A DNA stretch of 21,566 bases from DATESZ01 sp035283845 (GCA_035283845.1 DATESZ010000143.1:1-21566); one strand, 5' to 3'; shown: positions 8,130 to 16,453, numbered from the stretch's first letter. A program made the numbers and translations. The notes: generated by a model from the letters alone, not told the origin.

Positions 8130-9380
8130 ATGAAGATCGGAATACTCACCATCGGTAATGAACTGACAAGCGGTAAGACGCAGGATACGAACAGCTCTTT
8201 TATCGCCCGTGAGCTGTACCACAGGGGATGGCAGGTTGCGGCGATGTTATCCGTGGGCGATGATCCTGATGCTATCAAGGGTGGGCTTGATTTTCTCTTC
8301 AGCGTTGCCGACGGCCTGATTGTTACGGGCGGGCTGGGACCAACAGCCGACGACATTACCACTGCCGCCATTGCCGGCGCCTTTGGGCTTAAACTGAACA
8401 CCGACGAGGCTGTTTTACAGCACATAAAAGATTTGATGGCCAGCCTTAACCACCCCTGGATTCCCAACAACGCAAAACAGGCCATTTTTCCCGAAGGTGC
8501 GGAAACCATTATCAACAGGGTGGGAACTGCCTGGGGTTTCTCCCTGAAGCAAGACGGGAAGATCGTCACGGTCATCCCCGGCGTGCCTTCCGAGGCGCGG
8601 CAAATGTTGCTCGAAGGGGTCATCCCCATCCTCCAGCGGGGATTTTCCGATAATGACCATGTGTTGACGAAGATCATAAAACTATCAGGCATTTCGGAAT
8701 CCTTTGTTGACCAGACGCTTTCCGATGCGGCATTCACTGGCATCAGTGTCGGATTCTATCCCCGTTTCCCGGATATCGAGGTAGTTCTTACGGTCAGGGA
8801 TGTCGACCGGGACAAGGCGATGGATAAGATCAAGCTTGCCGAAGGCGAGGTCGTCAAGAGGCTTTCCGAACACATTTACGCCTATGATCAGGATACCTTA
8901 GAGGGAGTCGTGGCCGCTTTGCTTATCGGCAAAAAAGTAACGCTGGCCCTGGCGGAATCATGCACAGGCGGGTTGATCTCGGACCGTCTGACCGATGTGC
9001 CGGGCAGCTCCGCATTTTTTGAAAGGGGCCTTGTTGCGTACAGCAACGGATCAAAAGAGGAACTTCTCGGAGTTCCCGCAGAGGTCATCAGGCAATACGG
9101 CGCCGTAAGCCGGGAGACAGCGCTATTGATGGCGGAAGGAGTGAGGGCCCTCGGGAAAACTGATTTAGGTCTTGCCACGACCGGCATTGCGGGCCCTGAC
9201 GGCGGTACGGAAGAAAAACCTAAAGGCACCGTTTTTATCGCCCTCGCCGATGGGAAAAGCACTTATTGCCGTCGCTTCTCTTTCCGCTGGGACAGGCGAC
9301 GCAACAAGATGCTTACTTCCCAGTGGGCTCTTCTGATTTTAAGAAAATATTTGACAGACGAACTTGATCGTGAACGGTGA
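8130..9380 (+). CDS. cinA: CinA: nicotinamide-nucleotide amidohydrolase family protein
   Basis: A 416-aa two-domain protein. The N-terminal MoCF_biosynth/COG1058 domain has GNELTSGKTQDTN and VTGGLGPTADD; in studied CinA proteins it has ADP-ribose pyrophosphatase activity. The C-terminal PncC-like domain has ALAESCTGGLISDRLTDVPG and TTGIAGPDGG and deamidates nicotinamide mononucleotide for pyridine nucleotide recycling. ATG 8130 is preferred over the upstream in-frame TTG at 8109 because GAGG sits 9 bases before it and because MKIGILTIGNEL is the usual family start. It overlaps the thpR start slightly. The position before recA is common in bacteria, where cinA and recA can be co-expressed. Confidence 0.95.
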   Translation: MKIGILTIGNELTSGKTQDTNSSFIARELYHRGWQVAAMLSVGDDPDAIKGGLDFLFSVADGLIVTGGLGPTADDITTAAIAGAFGLKLNTDEAVLQHIKDLMASLNHPWIPNNAKQAIFPEGAETIINRVGTAWGFSLKQDGKIVTVIPGVPSEARQMLLEGVIPILQRGFSDNDHVLTKIIKLSGISESFVDQTLSDAAFTGISVGFYPRFPDIEVVLTVRDVDRDKAMDKIKLAEGEVVKRLSEHIYAYDQDTLEGVVAALLIGKKVTLALAESCTGGLISDRLTDVPGSSAFFERGLVAYSNGSKEELLGVPAEVIRQYGAVSRETALLMAEGVRALGKTDLGLATTGIAGPDGGTEEKPKGTVFIALADGKSTYCRRFSFRWDRRRNKMLTSQWALLILRKYLTDELDRER

Positions 9381-9960
9381 AAAATCGGTAAGGGCTTTCT
9401 TAGCGATAGAACCGCCTGCGGAAATCCTGAAGGAAATAGGCAAAATCCAAAGCAGGTTAAAGGAGGCTTGCCCATTTGATGTCCGATGGGTAAAGCCGGA
9501 AGCTATGCACTTAACCCTGAAATTCTTCGGCAATGTTTCTAAAGAAGAGATTATAGGCATTTCCCGGGTCGTTGAAAAACATACGGCAGCTTTCGCGCCC
9601 CTTCAGTTGGAGGTGAAGAAACTGGGGCTGTTTCCTTCACTGAGACGTCCGAAAGTCCTTTGGCTCGGTCTCACGGGAGACATAACTCCCCTGCTCGTCC
9701 TTCATAATAAGCTGGAACAGGGCTTTGAAGAGTGCGGCTATGCAAAGGAGGGGCGATCTTTGCAGCCCCATTTGACCTTAGGGAGGATTAAAACACCCAA
9801 ATGCTCAGGAAGTCCGGAGCAGTTCCTGCGGGATGGAGGCGGCTGTAAAGCAGGTAGTTTTCTTGCGGATGGGCTTGGGATTATTAAAAGTGATTTGACG
9901 CCGCGCGGGGCCGTTTATACAAGGCTTGCGTGGTTTCCCCTCAGTGCGAAGAAGATATAA
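9370..9960 (+). CDS. thpR: RNA 2',3'-cyclic phosphodiesterase (2'-5' RNA ligase family)
   Basis: A protein of about 196 aa of the 2H phosphoesterase superfamily. It carries the two HxTx motifs, both as HLTL: MHLTLKFFGNV near residue 47 and PHLTLGRI near residue 134. The opening RAFLAIEPP is typical of ThpR/LigT. The family opens 2',3'-cyclic phosphate RNA ends and was first described as a 2'-5' RNA ligase acting on tRNA halves. The start is uncertain: GTG 9370 is chosen, TTG 9364 is possible, and neither has a clear Shine-Dalgarno site. The frame overlaps the end of cinA, so translational coupling is likely. It sits between cinA and recA in the same operon. Confidence 0.9.
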   Translation: MNGEKSVRAFLAIEPPAEILKEIGKIQSRLKEACPFDVRWVKPEAMHLTLKFFGNVSKEEIIGISRVVEKHTAAFAPLQLEVKKLGLFPSLRRPKVLWLGLTGDITPLLVLHNKLEQGFEECGYAKEGRSLQPHLTLGRIKTPKCSGSPEQFLRDGGGCKAGSFLADGLGIIKSDLTPRGAVYTRLAWFPLSAKKI

Positions 9961-10007
9961 GGCATAACCCGCCTTTGCTTATGGAAGGAAGGGCGCTTAA
10001 ACTAAAT

Positions 10008-10108
10008 CCCATGCCCGGGGTGGGCACAACGAAGGATGAAAATCACCCCCACCCCTCCCTCCCCCGTCGAGGGGGAGGGATACAGGGAGGGGAGCATTTT
10101 CATATAAA
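10008..10108. repeat. 101-bp dispersed hairpin repeat, copy B (upstream of recA)
   Basis: The second copy of the element at 7480-7580, same orientation, with 7 differences over 98 aligned bases and no gaps. Both copies keep the GTCGA centre and the ATTTTCATATAAA end. It fills most of the 169-bp gap between thpR and recA and ends 21 bases before the recA start, so its hairpin would form in the recA leader. No LexA-type box was recognised in the gap. Confidence 0.87.
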
Positions 10109-10129
10109 CGGATTCAGGGAGGTGAAGAT

Positions 10130-11146
10130 ATGGGAACAGATGATAGAGAAAAGGCGGTAGGTCTGGCTATTACCCAGATTGAGCGGCAGTTCGGCAAAGG
10201 CTCCATAATGCGACTGGGCGGTGGTGAGCAGATTTCCGATATTCCGGCCATATCCACCGGCGCGCTCAGTCTCGACATCGCCCTGGGAACGGGCGGTGTG
10301 CCGAGGGGCAGGATCGTAGAGATATTCGGTCCTGAATCAGGTGGGAAAACTACCCTGGCCCTCCATATTGTGGCGGAGGCCCAGAAGCAAAACGGCCTTG
10401 CGGCTTATATAGACGCCGAACATGCCCTCGACGTTACCTATGCCCGCAAGATCGGCGTCCATACCGATGACCTCCTCATTTCGCAACCCGATACGGGCGA
10501 ACAGGCCCTGGAAATCGCCGAGACCCTTGTCAGGAGCGGGGCGCTGGATGTTCTGGTGGTGGACTCTGTGGCCGCCCTGGTGCCCAAAGCGGAACTTGAA
10601 GGAGACATGGGAGACGCTCAGATGGGCCTGCAGGCGCGCCTGATGTCCCAGGCGCTCCGAAAACTTACGGGCAGTATCAGTAAATCAAAGACCACGGTAA
10701 TTTTCATAAATCAGTTGCGGATGAAAATCGGTGTTTTTTTCGGCAACCCGGAGACTACTACGGGCGGCAACGCCCTCAAGTTTTATTCCACCATGCGCCT
10801 TGACATCAGAAAGATGAGCGCCATCAAACAGGGGCAGGATGTGATCGGCTTCCGCACCAAGGTCAAGGTTGTCAAGAACAAGGTTGCGCCACCCTTCCGG
10901 GAGACGGAATTTGATATAATCTTCGGCGAAGGGATCTCGAAAGAAGGCGACATCGTTGATCTGGCCGCCGATTGCGGCATCATTGAAAAAAGCGGCGCCT
11001 GGTACTCCTATAAAGGCGAAAGGCTGGGCCAAGGAAGAGATAACGCCAAGGCCGTTCTCAAGGAAAACGGTGATATTTTGAGCGAAATAGAGGAGGCTTT
11101 GCGGGAAAAATTTGCCTTGAAGCCTAAACAGCAACAAGAGCAGTAA
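10130..11146 (+). CDS. recA: Recombinase RecA
   Basis: A 338-aa recombinase that forms ATP-dependent filaments on single-stranded DNA, performs strand exchange and triggers LexA cleavage. Walker A reads GPESGGKTT at 67-75, where the usual form is GPESSGKTT. The Ser-to-Gly change lies in the loop and leaves the Lys and Thr intact. Other RecA signatures are QPDTGEQALEI, LVVDSVAALVPKAELEGDMGD and INQLRMKIGVFFGNPETTTGGNALKFY. GGGAGGTG lies 6 bases before ATG 10130. Its stop shares a base with the recX start (TAATG). The short acidic C-terminal tail ends in a glutamine-rich run. Confidence 0.99.
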   Translation: MGTDDREKAVGLAITQIERQFGKGSIMRLGGGEQISDIPAISTGALSLDIALGTGGVPRGRIVEIFGPESGGKTTLALHIVAEAQKQNGLAAYIDAEHALDVTYARKIGVHTDDLLISQPDTGEQALEIAETLVRSGALDVLVVDSVAALVPKAELEGDMGDAQMGLQARLMSQALRKLTGSISKSKTTVIFINQLRMKIGVFFGNPETTTGGNALKFYSTMRLDIRKMSAIKQGQDVIGFRTKVKVVKNKVAPPFRETEFDIIFGEGISKEGDIVDLAADCGIIEKSGAWYSYKGERLGQGRDNAKAVLKENGDILSEIEEALREKFALKPKQQQEQ

Positions 11147-11640
11147 TGAACTCCGAGTTCTTAACGGACAAAGCCGCGCAGTCAGCCTATCGTCTTCTCG
11201 CCCTCAGGCCGCTCAGCGAAAAGGAACTCCGGACAAAGTTGACGCAAAAGGGCTTTAGCCGTCCTGTGGTTGAGTCTGTCGCGGCGCGGTTTAAAGAACT
11301 TGGGTATGTAAACGACGCATCCTTTGCCCGGCAATGGGCGAGAATGCTTGCCGTAAACAGACTTTGGGGAAACCGCCGCATAGAAATGGGCTTAAGGGAA
11401 AAAGGCATTTCCCGGGAACTCATTGCCGATGCCATTGCCTTGGCGCGCGAAGAAATCACAGAGAAAGCGGCGATTATTCAACTGCTCGGCAAGAAAGGCA
11501 AGGGCCAAAGAATCATTCCGGAAGATAACCGGGAAAAACGTAGATTTATGCAGAGCCTGATGGGGAAGGGCTTCCCCTCAGGCTTGATTTTTGAGATACT
11601 GTCAATACGCGGGGAGGAAGAAGTGCATGACGGGGAGTGA
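11146..11640 (+). CDS. recX: Regulatory protein RecX
   Basis: A 164-aa protein with the RecX repeat pattern: ALRPLSEKELRTKLTQKGFSRPVVESVAARFKELGYVNDASFARQW, then a second LREKGISRELIADAIA unit. RecX binds in the groove of RecA filaments and limits their growth. The start overlaps the recA stop by one base, so expression is coupled to recA. The last 14 bases overlap the alaS start. The length is typical and nothing suggests damage. Confidence 0.93.
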   Translation: MNSEFLTDKAAQSAYRLLALRPLSEKELRTKLTQKGFSRPVVESVAARFKELGYVNDASFARQWARMLAVNRLWGNRRIEMGLREKGISRELIADAIALAREEITEKAAIIQLLGKKGKGQRIIPEDNREKRRFMQSLMGKGFPSGLIFEILSIRGEEEVHDGE

Positions 11641-14263
11641 AATACGGGAAAGTTTCTTAAAATACTTCGAAGGAAAGGGTCATATCAGGGTCGGAAGTTC
11701 ATCCCTGATTCCGAAGGATGATCCGACGCTCCTTTTCACCAATGCCGGCATGGTGCAATTTAAGGGTTCTTTTTTGGGAATGGAAGACCGGGGGTACAAA
11801 CGGGCAGTAACGGCACAGAAGTGCGTGCGGGCCGGCGGCAAGCACAACGATCTGGAAAACGTGGGTGTCACGGCGCGGCATCACACGTTTTTTGAGATGC
11901 TTGGCAATTTCTCTTTTTTCGGCGACTATTTCAAGGAAGAGGCCATCGCCTGGGTCTGGGAATATCTGACCGCAGTCATCGGCCTCAATAAAGAAAAATT
12001 GTGGGTTACTGTCTTCCGTGAAGACGAGGAAGCATTTCATGTGTGGCAAAAAATCGGTCTTTCTCCGGAACGTATCGTACGCATGGGCGAGGAAACCAAC
12101 TTCTGGATGATGGGAGACACAGGCCCCTGCGGTCCCTGTTCCGAAATCATCTACGACCAGGGAGAGGGAACAGGCTGCGGACTGGCCGGCTGCAATATCG
12201 AATGCGACTGTGACCGTTATCTCGAAGTATGGAATATCGTTTTCATGCAATTTGACCGGGACAGCGCGGGAAAACTGACACCCCTGCCGAAACCGAATAT
12301 CGACACAGGCATGGGCCTGGAACGCTTGGCCGCGGTCGTGCAGGGCAAAAAAAGCAACTACGATACGGATATCTTTAGAAGCATCATCGGTTTTATCGGA
12401 AAAATGAGCGGCAAACGATATGGGAACAACGAAGAAAATGACATCTCCATGCGGGTCATTGCCGACCATAGCCGGGCGATCACCTTCCTCATCGGCGACG
12501 GGGCGCTGCCCAGCAATGAGGGCCGGGGGTACGTCCTGAGAAGGATCTTGCGACGGGCGGCCCGCCACGGGAAGCTGCTGGGATTGAACAAGCCCTTCCT
12601 CCACGAGGTATCCCGGGTGGTCATAAAGACGATGCAGGACGCATACCCCGATCTTGTTGATAAAGAACCCTACATTACCAAAGTCGTGCTCAATGAGGAA
12701 CAGCGCTTCATTGAAACCCTGGACGGGGGCCTGAAAATCCTGGCCGATGAAGTTGACATCCTGAAAAGGGAAGGCAAAAAGATCATACCGGGCGATGTGG
12801 TCTTTAAACTCTACGATACCCACGGATTCCCAACGGACCTGACGGCGGACATCGTGCGAAAGGACGGTTTTGCCATTGATATGGAAGGCTTCAACCAGGC
12901 CATGGAAGCACAGCGGGAAAAAGCGCGGGAATCTTGGAAGGGAAGCGGAGAGGAAGCAGTGGCGGAAAGTTATCAGCTTCTTTCCAGCCGGGGGATTGCG
13001 AGCGCCTTTACCGGCTATGAGGGGGTAAGGTCTGGTGCTTCGCGAGTCATTGCCATCCTGAAAAAAGGGCAGCCGGCAGAGGAGTTGACGACCGGAGAAA
13101 AAGGGGAGATCGTCGTCGGTGAGACGCCTTTCTACGGAGAAAAAGGCGGCCAGGTGGGGGACCGGGGCGTCATTGAAGGAGAAGGCGGCGCTTTTTACTT
13201 TGAAGTCAGCGACACGAAGCGCCCCCTGGAGGACATCATCACCCATGTCGGTCTCCTGAAAACAGGGCGTCTGCAAGTGGGCGATAGCGTGCTGCTCAGA
13301 GTGGACGTGGAAAACAGACGGGCGATCGAGGCCAATCATTCCGCCACCCACATCCTCCAGGCCGCCATCAAGACAGTCTTGGGCGATCATGTAAAACAGT
13401 CCGGATCGCTCGTTAATGCCGAACGACTCCGTTTTGACTTTACCCATTTTTCGCGCATCAAGGAGGAAGACTTAAGGCGCATTGAAACACTGGCAAACGA
13501 TTTTATCCGGGGGAACTTCCCCGTGAGCACGTGCGTCCTGCCGATCGCGGAGGCCGTCAAGACAGGGGCGACAGCCGTGTTCAACGAAAAATACGGCGAG
13601 GTGGTCCGGGTTGTCGGAATGGGCGAGATCAGCAAGGAACTCTGCGGCGGCACCCATGCGGCCAGGACAGGCGATATCGGCTTGCTCAAGATTACCCACG
13701 AATCCTCCATTGCGGCAGGTGTGCGGCGCATTGAGGCCGTGACGGGCAGGGAAGCCTTCAAGTATGTAAGCGCCCTTGAAGAAGAGGCGAAGAAAACGGC
13801 CGGTTTACTGAAGGCCGGCGCCTTCGAGGTTGCCGAAAGAGTCGAAAAACTCCTCAAACACCAGCGCGACCTGGAGAAGGAAATTGAAGCCTTGAAGGGA
13901 AAACTGGCCGCGAAGGATTCATCCGATCTTCTCGACCGGGCAACGGAGATAAAGGGCATCCGGGTACTGGCCGCCGTGGTGGAAGTAGCGGATGCCAAGA
14001 CCCTGCGCGACCTGGGCGACAAGCTCCGGGACAGGCTCCGCTCGGGCATCATTTTTCTGGGCAGCAAAGGCGACGGCAAGGCCATGCTGCTTTGCCTCGT
14101 AACGAACGACCTTACAGATCGGTATCATGCCGGGAAGATCATCAAAGAAATCGCCCCCCTCGTCGGCGGCAGCGGCGGCGGCCGCCCCGACATGGCCCAG
14201 GCCGGAGGACCGCATCCGGAAAAGCTGGAACAGGCTGTTGCAAAAATAGGAGATATTATTTAA
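11627..14263 (+). CDS. alaS: Alanine-tRNA ligase
   Basis: An 878-aa class II aminoacyl-tRNA synthetase that charges tRNA-Ala. The N-terminal catalytic domain has TLLFTNAGMVQFK and RVIADHSRAITFLIGDGALPSNEGRGYVLRRILRR. The editing domain carries the zinc ligands H571-S-A-T-H575 and C673-G-G-T-H677, which remove mischarged Ser or Gly. A coiled coil at about 730-765 and the C-Ala domain with GGSGGGRPDMAQAGG complete the usual architecture. ATG 11627 is chosen because GGGGAGG lies 9 bases upstream and MTGSEIRESFLKYF is the normal family start; an earlier in-frame start at 11591 would add 12 unrelated residues. The recX-alaS order is common. Confidence 0.98.
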   Translation: MTGSEIRESFLKYFEGKGHIRVGSSSLIPKDDPTLLFTNAGMVQFKGSFLGMEDRGYKRAVTAQKCVRAGGKHNDLENVGVTARHHTFFEMLGNFSFFGDYFKEEAIAWVWEYLTAVIGLNKEKLWVTVFREDEEAFHVWQKIGLSPERIVRMGEETNFWMMGDTGPCGPCSEIIYDQGEGTGCGLAGCNIECDCDRYLEVWNIVFMQFDRDSAGKLTPLPKPNIDTGMGLERLAAVVQGKKSNYDTDIFRSIIGFIGKMSGKRYGNNEENDISMRVIADHSRAITFLIGDGALPSNEGRGYVLRRILRRAARHGKLLGLNKPFLHEVSRVVIKTMQDAYPDLVDKEPYITKVVLNEEQRFIETLDGGLKILADEVDILKREGKKIIPGDVVFKLYDTHGFPTDLTADIVRKDGFAIDMEGFNQAMEAQREKARESWKGSGEEAVAESYQLLSSRGIASAFTGYEGVRSGASRVIAILKKGQPAEELTTGEKGEIVVGETPFYGEKGGQVGDRGVIEGEGGAFYFEVSDTKRPLEDIITHVGLLKTGRLQVGDSVLLRVDVENRRAIEANHSATHILQAAIKTVLGDHVKQSGSLVNAERLRFDFTHFSRIKEEDLRRIETLANDFIRGNFPVSTCVLPIAEAVKTGATAVFNEKYGEVVRVVGMGEISKELCGGTHAARTGDIGLLKITHESSIAAGVRRIEAVTGREAFKYVSALEEEAKKTAGLLKAGAFEVAERVEKLLKHQRDLEKEIEALKGKLAAKDSSDLLDRATEIKGIRVLAAVVEVADAKTLRDLGDKLRDRLRSGIIFLGSKGDGKAMLLCLVTNDLTDRYHAGKIIKEIAPLVGGSGGGRPDMAQAGGPHPEKLEQAVAKIGDII

Positions 14264-14541
14264 GCCCGTACCACATTGCCAAACTGCAAGGGTAATTGAA
14301 CATCAAAAGTTCATACTTGTAGAAATTGTTAGGCCACGTATAACTGAAAGAAATGATAGACATATCAAAACAAGTAATGTAAATTTCATATTGAAATCAA
14401 TAAGGTAAATGGATGCGTAATTCTTAATAAAATATGGACGTCCCCCATATTTTTGTTCCAATGGCGCGTCATGCGGACAAGGAAGCAAAATTCCGCTTGT
14501 TATGTGGATCAATTTAATTATACGTTAGACCTGAAGAGAAT
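14264..14541. other. AT-rich gap with one low-GC hairpin
   Basis: No convincing gene in 278 bases between alaS and the methyltransferase. A perfect 9-bp stem (AAAATATGG at 14429-14437 with CCATATTTT at 14445-14453, 7-base loop) ends in a short T run. It could be a weak terminator. The stretch is clearly more AT-rich than alaS and marks the left edge of the inserted restriction-modification and toxin-antitoxin patch. Confidence 0.5.
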
Positions 14542-15528
14542 ATGAAGACAAGAGCACCCCGGAATAGGACACTGACCTGCAAAGACGATGAGTTGCCCGT
14601 ACTGGCAGCCGAACTGCTACGCCTGTCAGCAACAGCAAATGCTGAATCGCTGAACAACCGCATTATCAATCAGGATCTTTTTGAAGCACTACCTTTCCTC
14701 CCAACAGCATTTGTTGATCTTCTGATTATGGACCCTCCGTACAATCTTACAAAAAACTATAACGGACATGTCTTTCGATCTCAAGAAGCAGATCAGTACA
14801 CTACCTGGTTTGACGGCGTAGTCTCATCGCTTATCCCTCTTCTTCGGCCAACGGCCTCATTTTATGCTTGCAGCGACTGGCAGACTTCCACACTCGTATT
14901 TCCTGTTCTGAACAAGTATCTGCATGTCCGAAACCGTATCACATGGGAACGGGAGAAGGGGCGCGGTGCTAAAGCCAACTGGAAGAACAACACCGAGGAT
15001 ATATGGTATTGCACTCTCGGCGAGGACTATTATTTCAACGTTGAAACGGTCAAACTCAAGCGACGGGTAATCGCTCCGTATCGTTCAGGCGATGGACAAC
15101 CCAAAGATTGGGAAGAAACACAGAATGGCAATTACAGGCTGACGTACCCGTCAAATCTGTGGTCTGATATCACCATTCCCTATTGGTCAATGCCCGAAAA
15201 TACTGATCATCCCACACAGAAGCCGGAAAAATTGATCGCGAAACTTGTTCTCGCCAGTTCCCAACCCAATGACATGGTGTTCGACCCATTCCTTGGAAGT
15301 GGCACCACAGCAGTCGTTGCGCGCAAACTCAACAGACGCTTTTCTGGAATCGAACTCAATCAAAAGCATTGCTGCTGGGCGGTAAAGCGTCTGAAGCGGG
15401 CAGAATCGGATAAGATCATCCAAGGATACGCAGATGGCGTATTCTGGGAACGAAACAGCTTGAATGACCAGAAGCCAGGCAAAGGATCCCGCCAGAGCCA
15501 TGACATGCTGGAGCTATTCCATGAATAA
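14542..15528 (+). CDS. Type II-like DNA methyltransferase (DPPY, beta class)
   Basis: A 328-aa N6-adenine or N4-cytosine methyltransferase. Catalytic motif IV DPPY is at 64-67 (LLIMDPPYNLTKNY). Motif I DPFLGSGTT is at 248-256, followed by SGIELNQKHCCWAVKRL; motif IV before motif I marks the beta class. HPTQKPEKLIAKLV just before motif I is the usual conserved segment. The specificity region lies between (WEREKGRGAKANWKNNTEDIW). GAAGAG sits 4 bases before ATG 14542. The last codons overlap the next gene, which looks like its cognate nuclease, so this was a type II restriction-modification pair. With the nuclease broken, it probably acts now as an orphan methylase. Recognition site unknown. Confidence 0.88.
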   Translation: MKTRAPRNRTLTCKDDELPVLAAELLRLSATANAESLNNRIINQDLFEALPFLPTAFVDLLIMDPPYNLTKNYNGHVFRSQEADQYTTWFDGVVSSLIPLLRPTASFYACSDWQTSTLVFPVLNKYLHVRNRITWEREKGRGAKANWKNNTEDIWYCTLGEDYYFNVETVKLKRRVIAPYRSGDGQPKDWEETQNGNYRLTYPSNLWSDITIPYWSMPENTDHPTQKPEKLIAKLVLASSQPNDMVFDPFLGSGTTAVVARKLNRRFSGIELNQKHCCWAVKRLKRAESDKIIQGYADGVFWERNSLNDQKPGKGSRQSHDMLELFHE

Positions 15529-16021
15529 TGTCCTCAAGGAATTGTTCAACCTGATTAAGATGCAAGATGGGATAAACAACAAAGCCCGATTGACGCGCAT
15601 CGTCTCAGATGCCTTTCATTTGACAAAAGACAGGTCGGTTTATTACTGCCCCGATTTCGTCATACGATTCAGTTCTTCCGCCGGCCTAAATTTCGGTAAT
15701 ACAGTTTTATCACTCTCCAATCTGCGAAAGTACGATGATCGCCCGTTCATCGTCTGCCTTGTGACTCCCAAATCGAATTACTGCCTCATCGCAAACACGA
15801 CATTCCTGAAAAAGATCAGCCACAGTTCCCAAGAACTAAGAGAAAACAACATCAGAGGGAGCTTCAATGGTTCGTACTTTTCACCTCTGCAGCAAATTCA
15901 TATCCTAAGCCAGGGTACTGCTCGTTGTAATAGTCTAGAGCTTGGGCAAATTCTTGTTCAGCGCAGGAAAGTATACGGATGTTCATCGTTTGTTGATCCG
16001 TTCAAAAACCGCCGCTGCTGA
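15521..16021 (+). pseudogene. Putative type II restriction endonuclease, C-terminus lost
   Basis: The ATG at 15521 lies within the last codons of the methyltransferase gene, the usual coupling of a restriction-modification pair. Residues 1 to about 117 read as a coherent protein: a basic region (NNKARLTRIVSDAFHL), then YYCPDFVIRFSS and NTVLSLSNLRKYDDRPFIVCLVTP, then ANTTFLKKISHSSQEL. I do not recognise the exact family; the nuclease call rests on position and general character. After about base 15870 the frame passes into sequence that is antisense to the toxin and antitoxin genes, so the last 50 or so residues are not native. The gene is a 5' fragment and is probably inactive. Confidence 0.6.
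15864..15986 (-). pseudogene. RelE/ParE-family toxin, N-terminal fragment
   Basis: A 40-codon frame starting MNIRILSCAEQEFAQALDYY and continuing NEQYPGLGYEFAAEVKST. This is the typical first third of RelE/ParE-superfamily toxins, which are normally about 90-100 aa. It ends at TGA 15864-15866 just after the junction with the endonuclease gene, so the catalytic C-terminal half is gone. ATG 15986 overlaps the antitoxin stop as ATGA, the normal antitoxin-toxin coupling. It should be non-toxic. Confidence 0.7.
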
Positions 16022-16207
16022 ATCGGCGCAGATTTTGCCGGTGTCGTAAGCATCAATTCGCGACTCCGCCTCTTCCGCCCAGCGAGCGTCAATTTTATCG
16101 TTTCGGGCCTTATCGAAGCTGCGGAAAAGCTCGTCAATTAATTCCGCCCTGTCCACCGGATTTAGGTGTAACGTCTGCTCAAGAATTTTCTGTGTTTCCA
16201 TAGTCAT
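15983..16207 (-). CDS. Addiction module antitoxin (PF09720/TIGR02574-like)
   Basis: A 74-aa protein. It starts MTMETQKILEQTLHLNPVDR, continues AELIDELFRSFD, and has WAEEAESRIDAYDTGKI and AVFERI near the end, the standard layout of the putative addiction module component family paired with ParE/RelE toxins. The hydrophobic first helix is followed by a conserved RAELIDEL helix and a toxin-wrapping tail. GAGGGGAG lies 9 bases upstream of ATG 16207. It appears intact although its toxin is truncated, so it may persist only as a relic or as a decoy antitoxin for related systems. Confidence 0.82.
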   Translation of the reverse strand: MTMETQKILEQTLHLNPVDRAELIDELFRSFDKARNDKIDARWAEEAESRIDAYDTGKICADSAAAVFERINKR

Positions 16208-16241
16208 TTTTGATTTCTCCCCTCATTACCTTGTGGTCACG

Positions 16242-16267
16242 ATGGGCGAGATCAGCAAGTAACTCTG
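16242..16267 (+). repeat. 26-bp near-copy of an alaS segment
   Basis: ATGGGCGAGATCAGCAAG followed by one changed base and AACTCTG matches alaS 13619-13644 at 25 of 26 positions. In alaS this encodes MGEISKEL directly before the zinc-binding CGGTH. Here the changed base turns the Glu codon into TAA. Flanks are only weakly similar. It lies between the antitoxin and kinase genes, where I see no coding function for it. Confidence 0.6.
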
Positions 16268-16416
16268 TTTCTAAGCAGTAGATCGTTAACCTCAACATAT
16301 GAATCACCAGAAATCTTCCTTTCACTCGGTGGACAGCAAAAAATATTCCTTGTCTTTCAGGCAAACGGGACGTTTTCTACATGAATTTCGGCAGAACTAT
16401 GGCCTAAAGTGTGGTA

Positions 16417-16446
16417 TATAATGGACGATAATCATAAGTGTGGGAG
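16417..16446 (+). promoter_or_regulatory. -10 element and ribosome binding site before the kinase gene
   Basis: TATAAT at 16417-16422 is a perfect -10 hexamer, but no good -35 is seen at the usual distance. GGGAG at 16442-16446 lies 7 bases before ATG 16454 and decides that start over the upstream in-frame GTG 16409 and ATG 16421. Confidence 0.35.
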
Positions 16447-16453
16447 TAAAACA

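Noticed and set aside
11699..13447. A 582-codon open frame on the minus strand inside alaS
   Set aside because: It is fully antisense to a clearly conserved alanine-tRNA ligase gene, its product shows no family features, and long antisense frames are common in GC-rich genes.
14303..14512. A 69-codon minus-strand frame in the gap after alaS
   Set aside because: The composition is that of random AT-rich sequence, with no binding site and no recognisable motif.
14325..14532. Two GTTRRRY-type sites (GTTAGGC near 14329 and GTTAGAC near 14525) that could suggest an integron cassette around an attC site
   Set aside because: No matching RYYYAAC core was found at attC distance before either site, and the intervening sequence lacks the paired imperfect palindrome of attC sites. 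The similarity is limited to 7-mers.
16179..16364. A 61-codon minus-strand frame upstream of the antitoxin gene
   Set aside because: It has no convincing ribosome binding site, overlaps the antitoxin start, contains the displaced alaS-like patch in antisense, and resembles no family I recognise.
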